Source: JAWXBK01 sp040878185
Lineage (GTDB): Bacteria > Pseudomonadota > Alphaproteobacteria > Dongiales > Dongiaceae
Assembly (NCBI GenBank): GCA_040878185.1
Contig: JBBDMS010000050.1
Location: 8,976 to 72,975 of the forward strand
Reading direction: 5' to 3'
Length of the DNA stretch: 64,000 nucleotides
The notes beneath the pieces were generated by a model, which ran no database searches, was not told the origin of the DNA, and saw nothing but the letters and a program-made list of their open reading frames with translations. Shown piece after piece: positions 49,589 through 58,963 of this stretch. Each line of letters opens with the position of its first letter. The stretch's first letter is position 1. Made by a program: the position numbers and the translations under genes.

Positions 49589-50146
49589 TTAAACCCGTTC
49601 CGCCAGCCAGATCGCAAGCCGCGAACCGGCCTTGATCGCACCGGTCAGCAGCGGATAGCCGGGTGCCTGCGCGGCCCCTTCGGCTATCCCGGTATCGCGA
49701 TGGGCGATTTCGTCGGCGCGGAACTCTTCGATCGTCGCCTTGAGCGCGGGCTCGCTGTCGCCGAGCGCCTCGGCCTGTTTCGCGTAATGCTCTTCGATCA
49801 CCTCTTCGACCGCGACGGTGCAGGCCATCGCCGCCTCGCGCCCCATCAATGCCGTCGCGGCACCGAGCGCGAAGCCGGCGACATGCCAGAGCGGCTGCAA
49901 AGCCGAGGGTCGGGCGCGGCGTTCGACCAGCAGCTTCTCGAAGGTTTCGAGATGTTTCTTCTCCTGCGCGTACATCTCGCGAATCGGCGCCGCGTCGGCG
50001 CGGTCGCCGAACACCGCAAGCTGGCCCTCGTAAATTCGCCGCGCGCCGTACTCGCCCGCGAGATCGACGCGCAGGATGCGATCGATGCGCTCCTCAGGCG
50101 TCAGATCGCCGGGCAGCCGTTCGCGGCGGTTGCGGTTCCCGTTCAT
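49589..50146 (-). CDS. coq7: demethoxyubiquinone hydroxylase Coq7
   Basis: 185 residues. Carboxylate-bridged diiron protein of ubiquinone synthesis. The metal ligands are in LRVDLAGEYGARRIYEGQL, QEKKHLETFEKLL, VEEVIEEHY and FRADEIAHRDTG (four E/H helices). It begins MNGNRNRRERLPGDL, with the ATG overlapping the dsbB stop. Hydroxylates 2-polyprenyl-3-methyl-6-methoxy-benzoquinone at the membrane. Confidence 0.94.
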   Translation of the reverse strand: MNGNRNRRERLPGDLTPEERIDRILRVDLAGEYGARRIYEGQLAVFGDRADAAPIREMYAQEKKHLETFEKLLVERRARPSALQPLWHVAGFALGAATALMGREAAMACTVAVEEVIEEHYAKQAEALGDSEPALKATIEEFRADEIAHRDTGIAEGAAQAPGYPLLTGAIKAGSRLAIWLAERV

Positions 50147-50661
50147 GGCACGCTCCGCCGGCCGGTTGCCAGCAGCGCCAAAAGGATCGCGGCGCCACCG
50201 CCATAGATCGCATTGAACCCGGCCATCGAAAGACCGAGGAACGACCAGGCGGCTTCGTCGCAACGCGCCGGCGCCGTCTCTTCGAGCGCCGCCTGCATCT
50301 CCTCGACGGTCATGCCGCCGAAATCGATGCTGCCGACGCAGCCGGCCGTGCCTTCCCACCATTTATGTTCGACGCCGACATGGAAGACGGCGATTCCGGC
50401 GCTCACCAGAAAGGCGACCGCCGTCAGCCGCAGCAGCGCCCGTTCCACGCCCGCGTTGTTCGCCCCTCCATTTGATCGCGCGCCGGCCCACCAGGCGATG
50501 GCGGCCAAGAGGGCTGCGACGACATAGGGATAGCGCTGCCACAGACAGAGCGGACAGGGCTGCAGTCCGCCGAGATATTGCGCACCGAGCGCCACGACAA
50601 GCGGCGCGAGCGCGGCAAGAAGCGCAAACAACAGGAGCTGGCGACGGACGGCTTCGATCAT
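50143..50661 (-). CDS. dsbB: disulfide bond formation protein DsbB
   Basis: 172 residues with four transmembrane helices. The periplasmic redox motifs are LQPCPLCLWQRYPY (CxxC in loop 1) and, in loop 2, TAGCVGSID and APARCDEAAWSF. It reoxidises DsbA using quinones. The stop overlaps the coq7 start (ATGA); pairing with a quinone-synthesis gene is a natural functional link. Confidence 0.92.
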   Translation of the reverse strand: MIEAVRRQLLLFALLAALAPLVVALGAQYLGGLQPCPLCLWQRYPYVVAALLAAIAWWAGARSNGGANNAGVERALLRLTAVAFLVSAGIAVFHVGVEHKWWEGTAGCVGSIDFGGMTVEEMQAALEETAPARCDEAAWSFLGLSMAGFNAIYGGGAAILLALLATGRRSVP

Positions 50662-50695
50662 TCTGGCTACAGCGGTTGGCGGGTGAGGCTCGGGC

Positions 50696-51277
50696 TCAGA
50701 TCATATACTTGATGACGACGAAGCTGCCGACAAGAAGAGCGAAGAAGAGGCCGGCCAGCCATGGCAGGTTCTGCTCGACGAACCCGCGGATCGGTGCGCC
50801 ATAACGCCACAGCAGCCAGGCCACGAGAAAGAACCGCGCGCCGCGCGAGACGATCGAGGCGCCGAGGAAGGTCCAGAGATCGAGCTCCGCGACGCCGCTC
50901 GCGATCGTGATGACCTTGTAGGGAAAGGGCGTGAATCCGGCACCGGCGACGATCCACCAGCCCCATTCGTCATAGCTCTCCCGAAAAGCGGCGAACTGGG
51001 GTCCGACGCCATAGAATTCGATGATCGGCTGACCAAGCGTTTCATACAGCAATGCACCGATGCCATATCCGGCGATACCGCCGGCAACGCTGGCGATGGC
51101 GGCGACGCTTGCGATATGGAAGGCGCGCTCGCGGGCCGCGAGCACCATCGGAACGATCAGCAGATCGGGCGGGATCGGAAAGACCGAACTCTCGATGAAG
51201 GCGACAAAGGCGAGCACCCACATCGCATCGTGGCGCGCCGCAAGCCGCATGGTCCATTCATAGAGGCGGTGCAGCAT
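50696..51277 (-). CDS. yqaA: YqaA/DedA-family (VTT) membrane protein
   Basis: 193 residues with four or five helices. The VTT-type core is FVAFIESSVFPIPPDLLIVPMVLA near the N-terminus, then GAGFTPFPYKVITIASGVAELDLWTFLGASIVSRGARFFLVAWLLW. The family is implicated in lipid or polyprenyl-phosphate movement and envelope stability; the specific role here is unknown. Starts 34 bp upstream of dsbB on the same strand. Confidence 0.88.
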   Translation of the reverse strand: MLHRLYEWTMRLAARHDAMWVLAFVAFIESSVFPIPPDLLIVPMVLAARERAFHIASVAAIASVAGGIAGYGIGALLYETLGQPIIEFYGVGPQFAAFRESYDEWGWWIVAGAGFTPFPYKVITIASGVAELDLWTFLGASIVSRGARFFLVAWLLWRYGAPIRGFVEQNLPWLAGLFFALLVGSFVVIKYMI

Positions 51278-51417
51278 GGGTATCGTAAGTCCCGGGGCGG
51301 CGGACAGATCGTCCGCCTGTCACCGGCGCACCGCAGCCGGCGGCAGGGAAGACCACCGCAACCGCCGCCGATCGCGCGCATTGCGAACCGGCGGCGGATC
51401 GCAGTCGCGAATCGAGA

Positions 51418-51813
51418 TCAGGCTCCGAGCGGATCCGGACCGAACCGGTTGGGACCGGTGGTGCCCTTCAGAATGCCGCACTCGATCAGGATGTAGAGGC
51501 TGCCGATGATCGGAATAAGGCCGATCAGGATGAACCAGCCCGACCGGTTACGGTCATGCAGTCGCTTCACCGTCACGGCGATCGACGGCCAGAGTGCCAC
51601 CAGAACGAAAATGCCGCTGAAGACGCCATAGCCGGTCTCGGCGTTGTAGGTGCCCACCGCCATGTCGAGCGCGCCGCTCAGGAAGAGCAGCACGACGTAG
51701 GGCAGAACATATCGCAGCCAGTAATAGGACCGCGGAATCCGACCCTCGAACGACGTGAGAAATTTGACCCAATTGAACCCGCCGGCCCCGCCGGTGGCTG
51801 CCTGATGAACCAT
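51418..51813 (-). CDS. DUF805 membrane protein
   Basis: 131 residues with three or four helices. The DUF805 pattern is visible: WVKFLTSFEGRIPRSYYWLRYVL, FVLVALWPSIAVTVKRLHDRNRSGWFILIGLIPIIGSLYILI and a short polar tail GTTGPNRFGPDP. No known function. The ATG at 51813 gives the standard family start; longer in-frame sequence up to 51975 looks non-coding. Confidence 0.85.
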   Translation of the reverse strand: MVHQAATGGAGGFNWVKFLTSFEGRIPRSYYWLRYVLPYVVLLFLSGALDMAVGTYNAETGYGVFSGIFVLVALWPSIAVTVKRLHDRNRSGWFILIGLIPIIGSLYILIECGILKGTTGPNRFGPDPLGA

Positions 51814-51993
51814 GTCGACCCCCCTAATGTTACCCCTGCTATGGGGTGTGCGTCGTCGCATCTGCCCCGCAGAGAGATTGGACCGGGGTTGGCCGCCACC
51901 TGTCAATCCGCCGCAGACGCCCGCCCGAACCGGGGGCCGGCCTGCGGTTGCGGGCCGGGATCGCTGCTGTATCATGCCGGCCGCTTCGGGCAG

Positions 51994-52080
51994 GCCCCTG
52001 TGGCGGAATTGGTAGACGCGGCAGACTCAAAATCTGTTGCTCGCAAGGGCGTGGGAGTTCGAGTCTCCCCGGGGGCACCA
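51994..52080 (+). tRNA. tRNA-Leu (CAA anticodon)
   Basis: 87 bases including an encoded CCA. The acceptor stem is GCCCCTG with CGGGGGC. The anticodon loop CTCAAAA gives CAA, reading the UUG codon. A long variable arm (about 52035-52055) is present, as expected for leucine tRNA, and the T arm reads GTTCGAGTC. No integrase or attachment-like duplication lies nearby. Confidence 0.95.
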
Positions 52081-52166
52081 CTTGCCCGATGCGCCGGCGG
52101 CCAACCGGAACGCCATGATGGGTGGCGCATCGCCCGGACCTCCTTAGCACGAAACGAAGGAACGAA

Positions 52167-54515
52167 ATGACCCTCACGAAGCTCGCTGCCGACCGGGTCG
52201 GTCTCCCCGTTTTCGACATTGCGCCGCGCGCCGATACCGACATCTTCGATTTTTCGAGCCATATGCGTGCCAAGGAAGCGCTCGAGTTTGCGCTCCGCGC
52301 GCCGGCACCGGGCTACAACGTCTTCGTCGTGGGCGGCGAACGCAGCGGCCGGATGACGGCGACTCTTGCGTTCCTGCGCGAAGCGATTCAGGGTCGGCCG
52401 GTTCCCGACGACTGGGTCTATCTCAACAACTTCATCCATTCGCATCGGCCGCGCCCGGTGCGTCTGCCGGCCGGTGGCGGCCGCATCCTGCGCGACCAGA
52501 TGGCCGTCTTTGTGCGTCGGGTCGCGCGGCTTGCGGGGCAGGTCTTCGACGACGAGAACTATCGCGCCCAGATCGAGGGGCTGGCCGGCGCGGTTCGCCG
52601 CGATCTCGATCAGCGCCTCGCCGCGCTGCGCAAGGAAGCAAAGGAGGCTGGTTTCGAGCTGGTACAGACCGCCGAAGGTTTCGCGCTCGCGCTCACTGAT
52701 GCGGAAGGCCGTCAGGTCATGCCGGGCGATGCATCGGCGGCGCAGCAGACGGCGGCGCAGACGATCGGCCAGTCTCTCAGCGAGCTCACACGCGATGCGA
52801 CGCGCCGGCAGGCGGCGCTGGCCGGCGACATCGCGGCTTTCTCGCGCCGGATCGCCAGCAATGCCTTCGCGCCGCTCATCGCCGAATTGAAAGCGGCGTA
52901 CAAGGATCATCCGACGATTTCGCGCTGGCTGGCCGACCTCGAGAACGATCTCCTGCAGCATCTCGATCAGATTCGCGCCGCGAGCGCTGCCGGTGTCGAC
53001 GGCACCGAGGCGCTCGATCTGCGTTACGGTGTCAACCTGTTCGTCGATCGCGGCGATGCCACGGGGCCGGAAGTCGTGCTCGAGCCAAATCCCGATTTTG
53101 ATTCGCTGTTCGGCAAGATCGAGTTCCGTCAGGTCGAGGGCGTGCTCTCGACTGATTTTTCGTTGATCCGGCCCGGCGCGCTGCATCGGGCGAATGGCGG
53201 GGTGCTGGTGTTGCGGGCCGAGGCGTTCGGCAATCAGCCCGCGCTCTGGCAGGCGCTGAAGGCGGTGCTGCGCGACGGCGTCATCAATATCGAGGAGCAC
53301 CGGCCGAGCCCGGCTGTTCCGGTCGCGGGTTCGCCGAAACCGAAACCGATTCCGTTCGATGCCAAGGTCGTGCTGGTCGGTTCGCCCGGCTGGTACTACT
53401 CGTTCTTCGCGGCCGATTCCCAGTTTCAGGGCAATTTCAAGATCAAAGCCGACATCGATCCCGACATGCCCGCCGATCGGGGCAATCTCGCGAGTTATGG
53501 CGGGGTCGCGACGCAGATGGCGGTCGCGCGCAATGCCGAGTTTACGCCCGACGGGCTCGCCGCCATCGTCGGACTGGCGGCGCGGCTCGCCGGTGAACGC
53601 GACAAGCTTTCGGCACGGTTCGAGGAGATCGCCGATCTTGTCGGCGAGGCCTGCGACTGCCTCGGCTGCGACAAGCCGGTAATCGATCGCAAGGCGGTGA
53701 TCGAGGCCTTCGAGCGCCGCCGCCGGCGCAATGCGCGCGTCGAGGATCGTCTGCAGGAAGAGATTGCCCGTGGCGTGCTGATGATCGATGTCGATCGCAG
53801 CGCCATTGGACAGGTCAACGGGCTCGCCGTGCAGGATTATGGCGACCACACATTCGGTCTGCCCTCGCGCGTCACGGCGCGCGCCTCGGTCGGTCGCACC
53901 GGCCTCATCAATATCGAGCGCGCCGTCGCGCTCGGCGGGCCGATCCAGCAAAAGGGCGTGATGGTGCTGCAGGGCTTTCTCGCCGGGCATTTCGCGCGCC
54001 GCATGCCGCTCTCGTTCGATGCCTCGATCACCTTCGAACAGAGCTATGGCGGCATCGAAGGCGACAGCGCATCGCTCGCGGAACTGCTGGCGGTGCTGTC
54101 CGATCTCGGCCAGGTGCCGCTGCGTCAGGATCTCGCCGTGACCGGATCGGTCAATCAGCGCGGCGAGGTGCAGGCGGTCGGCGGCGTGCTCTACAAGGTC
54201 GAAGGGTTCTATCGGGTTTGCGCGGAGCGGGGCCCGCTGACCGGCAATCAGGGCGTGCTGGTGCCGGCGACCAATGAACGAAACCTGGTTCTGCGCGACG
54301 AGATCGCGCAGGCGGTCGCCGACGGCCGCTTCCATGTCTGGAGTGCGTCGAAGGTCGAGGATGCGATCGAGCTTCTGACCGGGCTCGAGGCGGGCGAACC
54401 GGATGCCGATGGGGCTTATCCTAAGGATACGCTCTATGGGCGCGTGCAGACCGCGCTCGAAGCCTTCGACCGGCGGCTGATCGAGCGTGGCTGGGCGGCC
54501 ACCCGCGCGATCTGA
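52167..54515 (+). CDS. Lon-like (LonB/AAA_32 type) ATP-dependent protease
   Basis: 782 residues. An N-terminal nucleotide-binding region has a degenerate Walker A, VVGGERSGRMTAT, in which the usual Lys is Arg. A long helical insertion (about 130-290) follows, then a second AAA-type part (FDAKVVLVGSPGWYYSF), a Cys pair (EACDCLGCDK), and a C-terminal Lon protease domain. Its catalytic Ser is in EGDSASLAELLAVLSDL and its Lys in GEVQAVGGVLYKVEGFY. The start ATG at 52167 has GAAGG seven bases upstream. Substrates are unknown. It follows the tRNA by 86 bp. Confidence 0.88.
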   Translation: MTLTKLAADRVGLPVFDIAPRADTDIFDFSSHMRAKEALEFALRAPAPGYNVFVVGGERSGRMTATLAFLREAIQGRPVPDDWVYLNNFIHSHRPRPVRLPAGGGRILRDQMAVFVRRVARLAGQVFDDENYRAQIEGLAGAVRRDLDQRLAALRKEAKEAGFELVQTAEGFALALTDAEGRQVMPGDASAAQQTAAQTIGQSLSELTRDATRRQAALAGDIAAFSRRIASNAFAPLIAELKAAYKDHPTISRWLADLENDLLQHLDQIRAASAAGVDGTEALDLRYGVNLFVDRGDATGPEVVLEPNPDFDSLFGKIEFRQVEGVLSTDFSLIRPGALHRANGGVLVLRAEAFGNQPALWQALKAVLRDGVINIEEHRPSPAVPVAGSPKPKPIPFDAKVVLVGSPGWYYSFFAADSQFQGNFKIKADIDPDMPADRGNLASYGGVATQMAVARNAEFTPDGLAAIVGLAARLAGERDKLSARFEEIADLVGEACDCLGCDKPVIDRKAVIEAFERRRRRNARVEDRLQEEIARGVLMIDVDRSAIGQVNGLAVQDYGDHTFGLPSRVTARASVGRTGLINIERAVALGGPIQQKGVMVLQGFLAGHFARRMPLSFDASITFEQSYGGIEGDSASLAELLAVLSDLGQVPLRQDLAVTGSVNQRGEVQAVGGVLYKVEGFYRVCAERGPLTGNQGVLVPATNERNLVLRDEIAQAVADGRFHVWSASKVEDAIELLTGLEAGEPDADGAYPKDTLYGRVQTALEAFDRRLIERGWAATRAI

Positions 54516-54604
54516 GCGGCAGGCCGGCCACCTCTCGCCTCGGCTCCCGGCCGGCGACGGCCTGTACTATAATCCGGCCGATCCGACGATCCGGGGAGGA
54601 TCCG

Positions 54605-55246
54605 ATGAACAAGATGGCGACCGACCTGATGCCGCCCTCGCAGCCGACGCGCAACCGGCGGCTCGATCCAAAAAAGACGGCAGTGCTGGTGATCGACACG
54701 CAGATGAGCGAGATCACCGACGAGCAGGCGCGCAAGCGGCCCGAATATGTGCAGGCCATTCGCGCGCGCGTGTTGCCGGCGATGCGCCGGATGATCGACG
54801 AAACGCGCGCCCGCGGCGGCGAGATCGTCTATACGCGGATCGAATGCCTCACCGGCGACGGGCGCGACGCCTGTCTCGACTACAAGCTCTCGGACATGAT
54901 CATTCCCAAAGGCTCGCCGCTGGCGGAGATCTTGCCGGAAGTCGCGCCGGCCAAGGACGATATCGTGCTGCCGAAGAGTTCGTCGGGCGTGTTCAACTCG
55001 ACGATCGTCGATTATGTCCTGCGCAACATGGGCATCGATAATGTCATCGTGGTCGGATTGCTGACCGATCAGTGCGTCGACATGGCCATACGGGACGGGG
55101 CGGATCGCGGTTATTACATGATTTGCGCCGCCGATGCCTGCGGTGCACATACCCATGAACGGCATATGGGCGCGCTCCGCGCCTTCGCCGGTTATTGTCG
55201 TGTCCAAAGCGTCGACGAGATCGTCGGCACCTTCGTGACCGGCTGA
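54605..55246 (+). CDS. isochorismatase-family cysteine hydrolase
   Basis: 213 residues. The catalytic triad is visible: Asp in AVLVIDTQMSEI, Lys in DIVLPKSSSGVFNST and Cys in VVGLLTDQCVDMAI. DAACGAHTHERH-like sequence (DACGAHTHERH) follows. Members hydrolyse amides, carbamoyl groups or isochorismate; no isochorismate genes are near, so an N-carbamoyl or amide substrate is more likely. Preceded by GGAGG. Substrate unknown. Confidence 0.88.
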   Translation: MNKMATDLMPPSQPTRNRRLDPKKTAVLVIDTQMSEITDEQARKRPEYVQAIRARVLPAMRRMIDETRARGGEIVYTRIECLTGDGRDACLDYKLSDMIIPKGSPLAEILPEVAPAKDDIVLPKSSSGVFNSTIVDYVLRNMGIDNVIVVGLLTDQCVDMAIRDGADRGYYMICAADACGAHTHERHMGALRAFAGYCRVQSVDEIVGTFVTG

Positions 55247-55287
55247 AAGGCGGCGGACTTTCGAAAGATCTTGCGTGACGAAAGCGT

Positions 55288-55314
55288 CGCCGGCCCGGGC
55301 CAAAACGGCCGGCG
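55288..55314 (+). terminator. possible stem-loop after the isochorismatase gene
   Basis: CGCCGGCC (55288-55295) pairs with GGCCGGCG (55307-55314) over an 11-base loop, 42 bp after the stop. No T tract follows, so it may only be a stabilising stem or a Rho-linked 3' end. Confidence 0.3.
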
Positions 55315-55429
55315 CCGCTTGCTCCGAATCAACCTAACCGACTAATCTGACCGTCATTCCGGCCCCGTCGGTGACGAATCGCCCCCCGATACGTGTTCTG
55401 TTGTTGCGGCGGGTCAACGGAGAGATTGT

Positions 55430-56332
55430 TTGCCCTATTTTCTGGCGACGAAGAAACACTTCTATACAATCCGGCTGTTTCGCGAGCGCGTCCCGCGTGG
55501 CCGCGAGGTGCTGGAACCGCTCCCGTATGAGGAACTGACAAACGGGCGGGCCCTCCGGCGTCGTGCCATCATCTTCGGCGATGTCGATCGGTTGATCATT
55601 CCGGCCGCCGAACGGATGAGCCAGAATTTCCGAAACTTCTCCAAGCGCCTTCCTCCTGGCGCTGTGATCAACGATCCGGCGCGCGTTATGGGTCGTTACG
55701 AGCTGCTGCGGAGGCTCTACGAGCGGGGAATCAACAGCTTCAATGTGTACCGCTTGTCGGAAGCGCGCGAGCCCGAACGGTTTCCGGTTTTCTTGCGTCG
55801 CAACAGCGAACATGGCGGCGCCGCCTCCGACCTGCTGCACGATCGCGCGACGCTGGAGAAGGAGATCGAGCGCATGCTGGCGGCGAATGTGCCGCGCGAC
55901 GATATCCTGATCGTCGAGTATCTCGATTATCGCAGCCCCGACGGCCGGTTTCGGAAATACGGCACGTTCCGGATCGGTTCGAAGCTCGTCCCGGCGCAGG
56001 TCGAGATATCGGACAAATGGGTGATCAAGCTGCCAGCATTGCTCGAGCCTCAAATGATCGAGGAGGAGCTCGCCTATGTGAGCGCGAAGAATCCGCATGC
56101 GCCGTTGTTGCGGGACATCTTCGACATGGCGGGGATCGGTTATGGCCGGATGGATTACACGCTGGTCGATGGAAAACCGCAGATCTTCGAGATCAACACG
56201 AATCCGGTTATCATCGGTCCGCGGTCCAAGGTTCGCGAGCGGCGCCAGACTTTTCAGAAATTCGTACCGCGGCTGATCACGGGATTTGCCGCGCTGGATC
56301 AGTTGGTGAAAAGGCGGCGCCGGCCGCGTTAG
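55430..56332 (+). CDS. ATP-grasp-like protein of unknown role
   Basis: 300 residues, no signal peptide. The C-terminal half has ATP-grasp features: PVFLRRNSEHGG as a possible phosphate-binding segment, a strand with ILIVEYLDYR, and GYGRMDYTLVDGKPQIFEINTNPVI, where Asp, Glu and Asn would bind Mg2+. The N-terminal half (IIFGDVDRLIIPAAERMSQNFRNF) would be the pre-ATP-grasp domain. ATP-grasp enzymes make carboxylate-amine or thiol bonds. Its substrate is unknown, and no peptide or tailoring partner is adjacent. It begins with a TTG at 55430, preceded by GGAGAG. The 183 bp upstream hold only the stem-loop at 55288-55314. Confidence 0.7.
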   Translation: MPYFLATKKHFYTIRLFRERVPRGREVLEPLPYEELTNGRALRRRAIIFGDVDRLIIPAAERMSQNFRNFSKRLPPGAVINDPARVMGRYELLRRLYERGINSFNVYRLSEAREPERFPVFLRRNSEHGGAASDLLHDRATLEKEIERMLAANVPRDDILIVEYLDYRSPDGRFRKYGTFRIGSKLVPAQVEISDKWVIKLPALLEPQMIEEELAYVSAKNPHAPLLRDIFDMAGIGYGRMDYTLVDGKPQIFEINTNPVIIGPRSKVRERRQTFQKFVPRLITGFAALDQLVKRRRRPR

Positions 56333-56384
56333 AAACATCAGTCTGTTGGGAACCATGCGGTCAACGCATGCACAGGAGGGGTCG

Positions 56385-57416
56385 ATGAAACGTTCGGGAT
56401 GGAAGCAGATTTTCGGTCGATTTGTCGTGGCGTTGCTGGTCGTCGGTATGGCGATCGGCCTGCCCGGCAGTAAGGCTCAGGCGGACGAGCCGGTGCGCGT
56501 CGCTATCGGCGACGTGCCGGGCGCCGACTGGCTGATCATGCTGATCGCGCTCGAACATGCGAAGGTGGCGGGCGTCGATTACGAACTGCTCTGGCTGAAC
56601 CAGGAAGACACGGTCAACCAGGCGGTGCTGAACGGTCAGGCCGATCTCGGCTCGGGCACGCCCTATACGATCATCCAGAACGTGCCCGACCAGATGCGTT
56701 TCCTCTTCCAGAACTACAAAACCCAGTTCTATGCGGTCGCCAACAAGTCGGTGCATCCGGACTGGGCCTCGGCCGATGGCATGCCGATCGCGCTGCACGC
56801 TCAGGCCGGCGCGACGACCGTCATGGCCCACCTTGCAGCCCAGGCGAACGGTATCGAGTTCAGCGAGATGGTGTTCCTGCCCGGATCCGAAGTGCGCGCC
56901 AACGCACTGCTCGAAGGCACGGTCAATCTCACCTACATCGACGCCACCAACAAAGATCGGGTGCTGGCAACGAAGCCGGACGAGTTCCACATTCTGCCCG
57001 CCGGCGACATCAGTGCCAGCGACGAGGCGATGTTCGCCCGGATCGACTGGATCGAAGCCAATCGCGACAAGATCGACATCCTGATCGAGGCATTCCTGCA
57101 TGTGAATCGCCGCGTCGCGGCCGATCCCTATTACGCCATCGAAGAGCGGGCCCGGCTCGGTCTGATGACCGATCTGCCGCCCGAGGTCGATGCGGCGGTC
57201 GCCAAGTACATGATCGAGGGCGCGGCCGACGGCATCTTCCCGACCGATCTCGGCGGCCGGAAAGCGGCGGAACAGGATCTCGTCTTCTTTTCGACCGGCG
57301 GTCAGATCACGGGCGATGCATCGAGCCTCAAGGTCGAGGATTTCTGGTTCATCGAGCCGCTCGAAGCCGCGCTCGCCCGGCTCGGCAGCACGGACGTGAC
57401 CTTCACCGCTCCCTGA
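56385..57416 (+). CDS. ABC transporter substrate-binding protein (NMT1/THI5-like)
   Basis: 343 residues. A signal peptide (VVALLVVGMAIGLPGSKAQA) precedes a periplasmic binding fold with typical NMT1-family regions: EDTVNQAVLNGQADLGSGTPYTII, then LHAQAGATTVMAHLAAQANGIEF and LEGTVNLTYIDATNKDRVL. It delivers an organic solute to the adjacent permeases. The family covers sulfonates, nitrate, pyrimidine-like compounds and others, so the ligand is open. GGAGG lies just before the ATG at 56385. First gene of a four-gene importer. Confidence 0.9.
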   Translation: MKRSGWKQIFGRFVVALLVVGMAIGLPGSKAQADEPVRVAIGDVPGADWLIMLIALEHAKVAGVDYELLWLNQEDTVNQAVLNGQADLGSGTPYTIIQNVPDQMRFLFQNYKTQFYAVANKSVHPDWASADGMPIALHAQAGATTVMAHLAAQANGIEFSEMVFLPGSEVRANALLEGTVNLTYIDATNKDRVLATKPDEFHILPAGDISASDEAMFARIDWIEANRDKIDILIEAFLHVNRRVAADPYYAIEERARLGLMTDLPPEVDAAVAKYMIEGAADGIFPTDLGGRKAAEQDLVFFSTGGQITGDASSLKVEDFWFIEPLEAALARLGSTDVTFTAP

Positions 57417-57429
57417 CCGGCGCGGTCGG

Positions 57430-58194
57430 ATGACCACTTCCGGCCCGCCCTGGCGGGCCCTGTCGCTCGTTGCGGTGCTCGCGGCCTGGGAGGCCGCGGG
57501 TCGTCTCGGCCTGTCGCTCGCACTGCCGCCGTTCAGCGAGGTCGTGGCCGCCCTGATCCGGCTCGCCGGCGATGGCAGCCTCGCCGTCGCGATCGGCGAG
57601 ACGCTGCGGCCGGTTATCGTCGGCACCGTGTTGAGCCTGCTGGCTGGCGTCACCCTCGGCCTCGCGATGGGGCTCAGCCGGGTCTCGGAAGCGATGTTCG
57701 TCGGCATCCTGATCTGTCTCGATACCGCGCCGATGGCGGCTCTGGTGCCGTTGATCGCCAGCATCTACGGCGTGGGCTTTGCTGCAAAGATCGCATCCGT
57801 CATGCTGCTGGCCGTGCCGATCGTGGCGCTTAACGCCTATCGCGGCATCCACGCGGTAAACCCGGTTCTGCTCGACATGCACCGTTCGTTTGTCGGCAGC
57901 CGCTGGCGCGGCATCGTCATGGTCGTGCTGCCGGCGGCCAGCGGCATGCTGGCGGCCGGTATCCGCCTCGGCGTTGCCGGTGCCTTCGTCGGCGCGATCC
58001 TTGCGGAACTCCTGATCAGCACCAGCGGCATCGGTGAATTGATCGTATTCAATCGGGCGATCGGCAAGTACGCCGAGATGTATGCGGCGATCGTCGCGTT
58101 CGTCATTCTCGCTGCCGGCACGCTCGCGCTGCTGCGCATGATCGAACGAAATGTCCTGCCGGCGGAACGCTGGTCGGGGGCTGCGGTTGCATGA
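57430..58194 (+). CDS. ABC transporter permease 1
   Basis: 254 residues, six predicted helices. The BPD permease EAA-like loop is seen as RSFVGSRWRGIVMVVLPAASGMLAAGIRLGVAGAFVGAILAELL. The N-terminus (RALSLVAVLAAWEAAGRLGLSLALPPFSEVVAALIRL) is typical of NMT1-type permeases. It starts 13 bp after the binding-protein gene. The permease at 58960-59712 has a different sequence, so the pair probably forms a heterodimeric channel. Confidence 0.9.
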   Translation: MTTSGPPWRALSLVAVLAAWEAAGRLGLSLALPPFSEVVAALIRLAGDGSLAVAIGETLRPVIVGTVLSLLAGVTLGLAMGLSRVSEAMFVGILICLDTAPMAALVPLIASIYGVGFAAKIASVMLLAVPIVALNAYRGIHAVNPVLLDMHRSFVGSRWRGIVMVVLPAASGMLAAGIRLGVAGAFVGAILAELLISTSGIGELIVFNRAIGKYAEMYAAIVAFVILAAGTLALLRMIERNVLPAERWSGAAVA

Positions 58195-58204
58195 GCAAAT
58201 CGAC

Positions 58205-58963
58205 ATGAGCGCCGGTATCGTCGTTCGCGACGTTCACAAATCCTATGACGGGGCGACCGAGGCGCTGGCGGGCGTCAGTTTCGATGCGCCCGATGGCGCG
58301 CTCACCTCGCTGATCGGTCCATCCGGTTGCGGCAAGACAACCCTTCTCAAACTGATCGCCGGGCTGCTCGAGCCGGGTGCGGGCGACATTCTGGTCAATG
58401 GCCGGCCGGTTGCCGGGCCGGGCCATGACCGGGCGCTGGTCTTCCAGGATTTCGCGTTGCTGCCTTGGGCGACCGTGCTGCGCAACGTCGGCTACGGGCT
58501 CGAGCTGCGCGGCGTCGCGCGCGGCGAGCGCGAGGTAACGGCGCGTCGCCTCGTCGAGCGCGTCGGGCTTGGCGGTTTCGAACATCGTTATCCGCACGAA
58601 CTGTCCGGGGGCATGAAACAGCGGGTCGGGCTTGCCCGCGCGCTCGCGGTCGAAGCGCCGATCCTCCTGATGGACGAACCGTTCAGCCAGGTCGACGAGC
58701 AGACCCGGCGCAAATTCCAGGAAGATCTGCGCGACCTTTTGAGCGGCGAACGGCGGACGGTTCTGTTCGTCACGCACAGCATCGAAGAGGCGGTCTATCT
58801 GTCCGACCGGATCGTGCTGATGTCGCCGCGCCCCGGCCGCGTCACCGATGTCATCGATACGGTGCACGATCGCTCGATGGACCCCGACCGGATCCGGCGC
58901 GACAGCGCCTATATCGATACGGTCGACCGGATCTGGCACATTCTCCGGAACTATCTCGCATGA
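58205..58963 (+). CDS. ABC transporter ATP-binding protein
   Basis: 252 residues. Walker A is GPSGCGKTT, the Q-loop is VFQDFALLPWATV, the signature is LSGGMKQR, Walker B is LLMDEPFSQVDE and the switch His is in FVTHSIEEA. NitT/TauT-type ATPase that powers the two permeases. The ATG at 58205 is preferred over an in-frame start further upstream (58151) that lies inside the previous gene. The stop overlaps the next permease's start. Confidence 0.93.
   Translation: MSAGIVVRDVHKSYDGATEALAGVSFDAPDGALTSLIGPSGCGKTTLLKLIAGLLEPGAGDILVNGRPVAGPGHDRALVFQDFALLPWATVLRNVGYGLELRGVARGEREVTARRLVERVGLGGFEHRYPHELSGGMKQRVGLARALAVEAPILLMDEPFSQVDEQTRRKFQEDLRDLLSGERRTVLFVTHSIEEAVYLSDRIVLMSPRPGRVTDVIDTVHDRSMDPDRIRRDSAYIDTVDRIWHILRNYLA

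Noticed and set aside
51994..52166. tRNA-Leu as an attachment site for a mobile element
   Set aside because: No integrase, no partial repeat of the tRNA 3' end in the window, and the flanking genes look like core genome.
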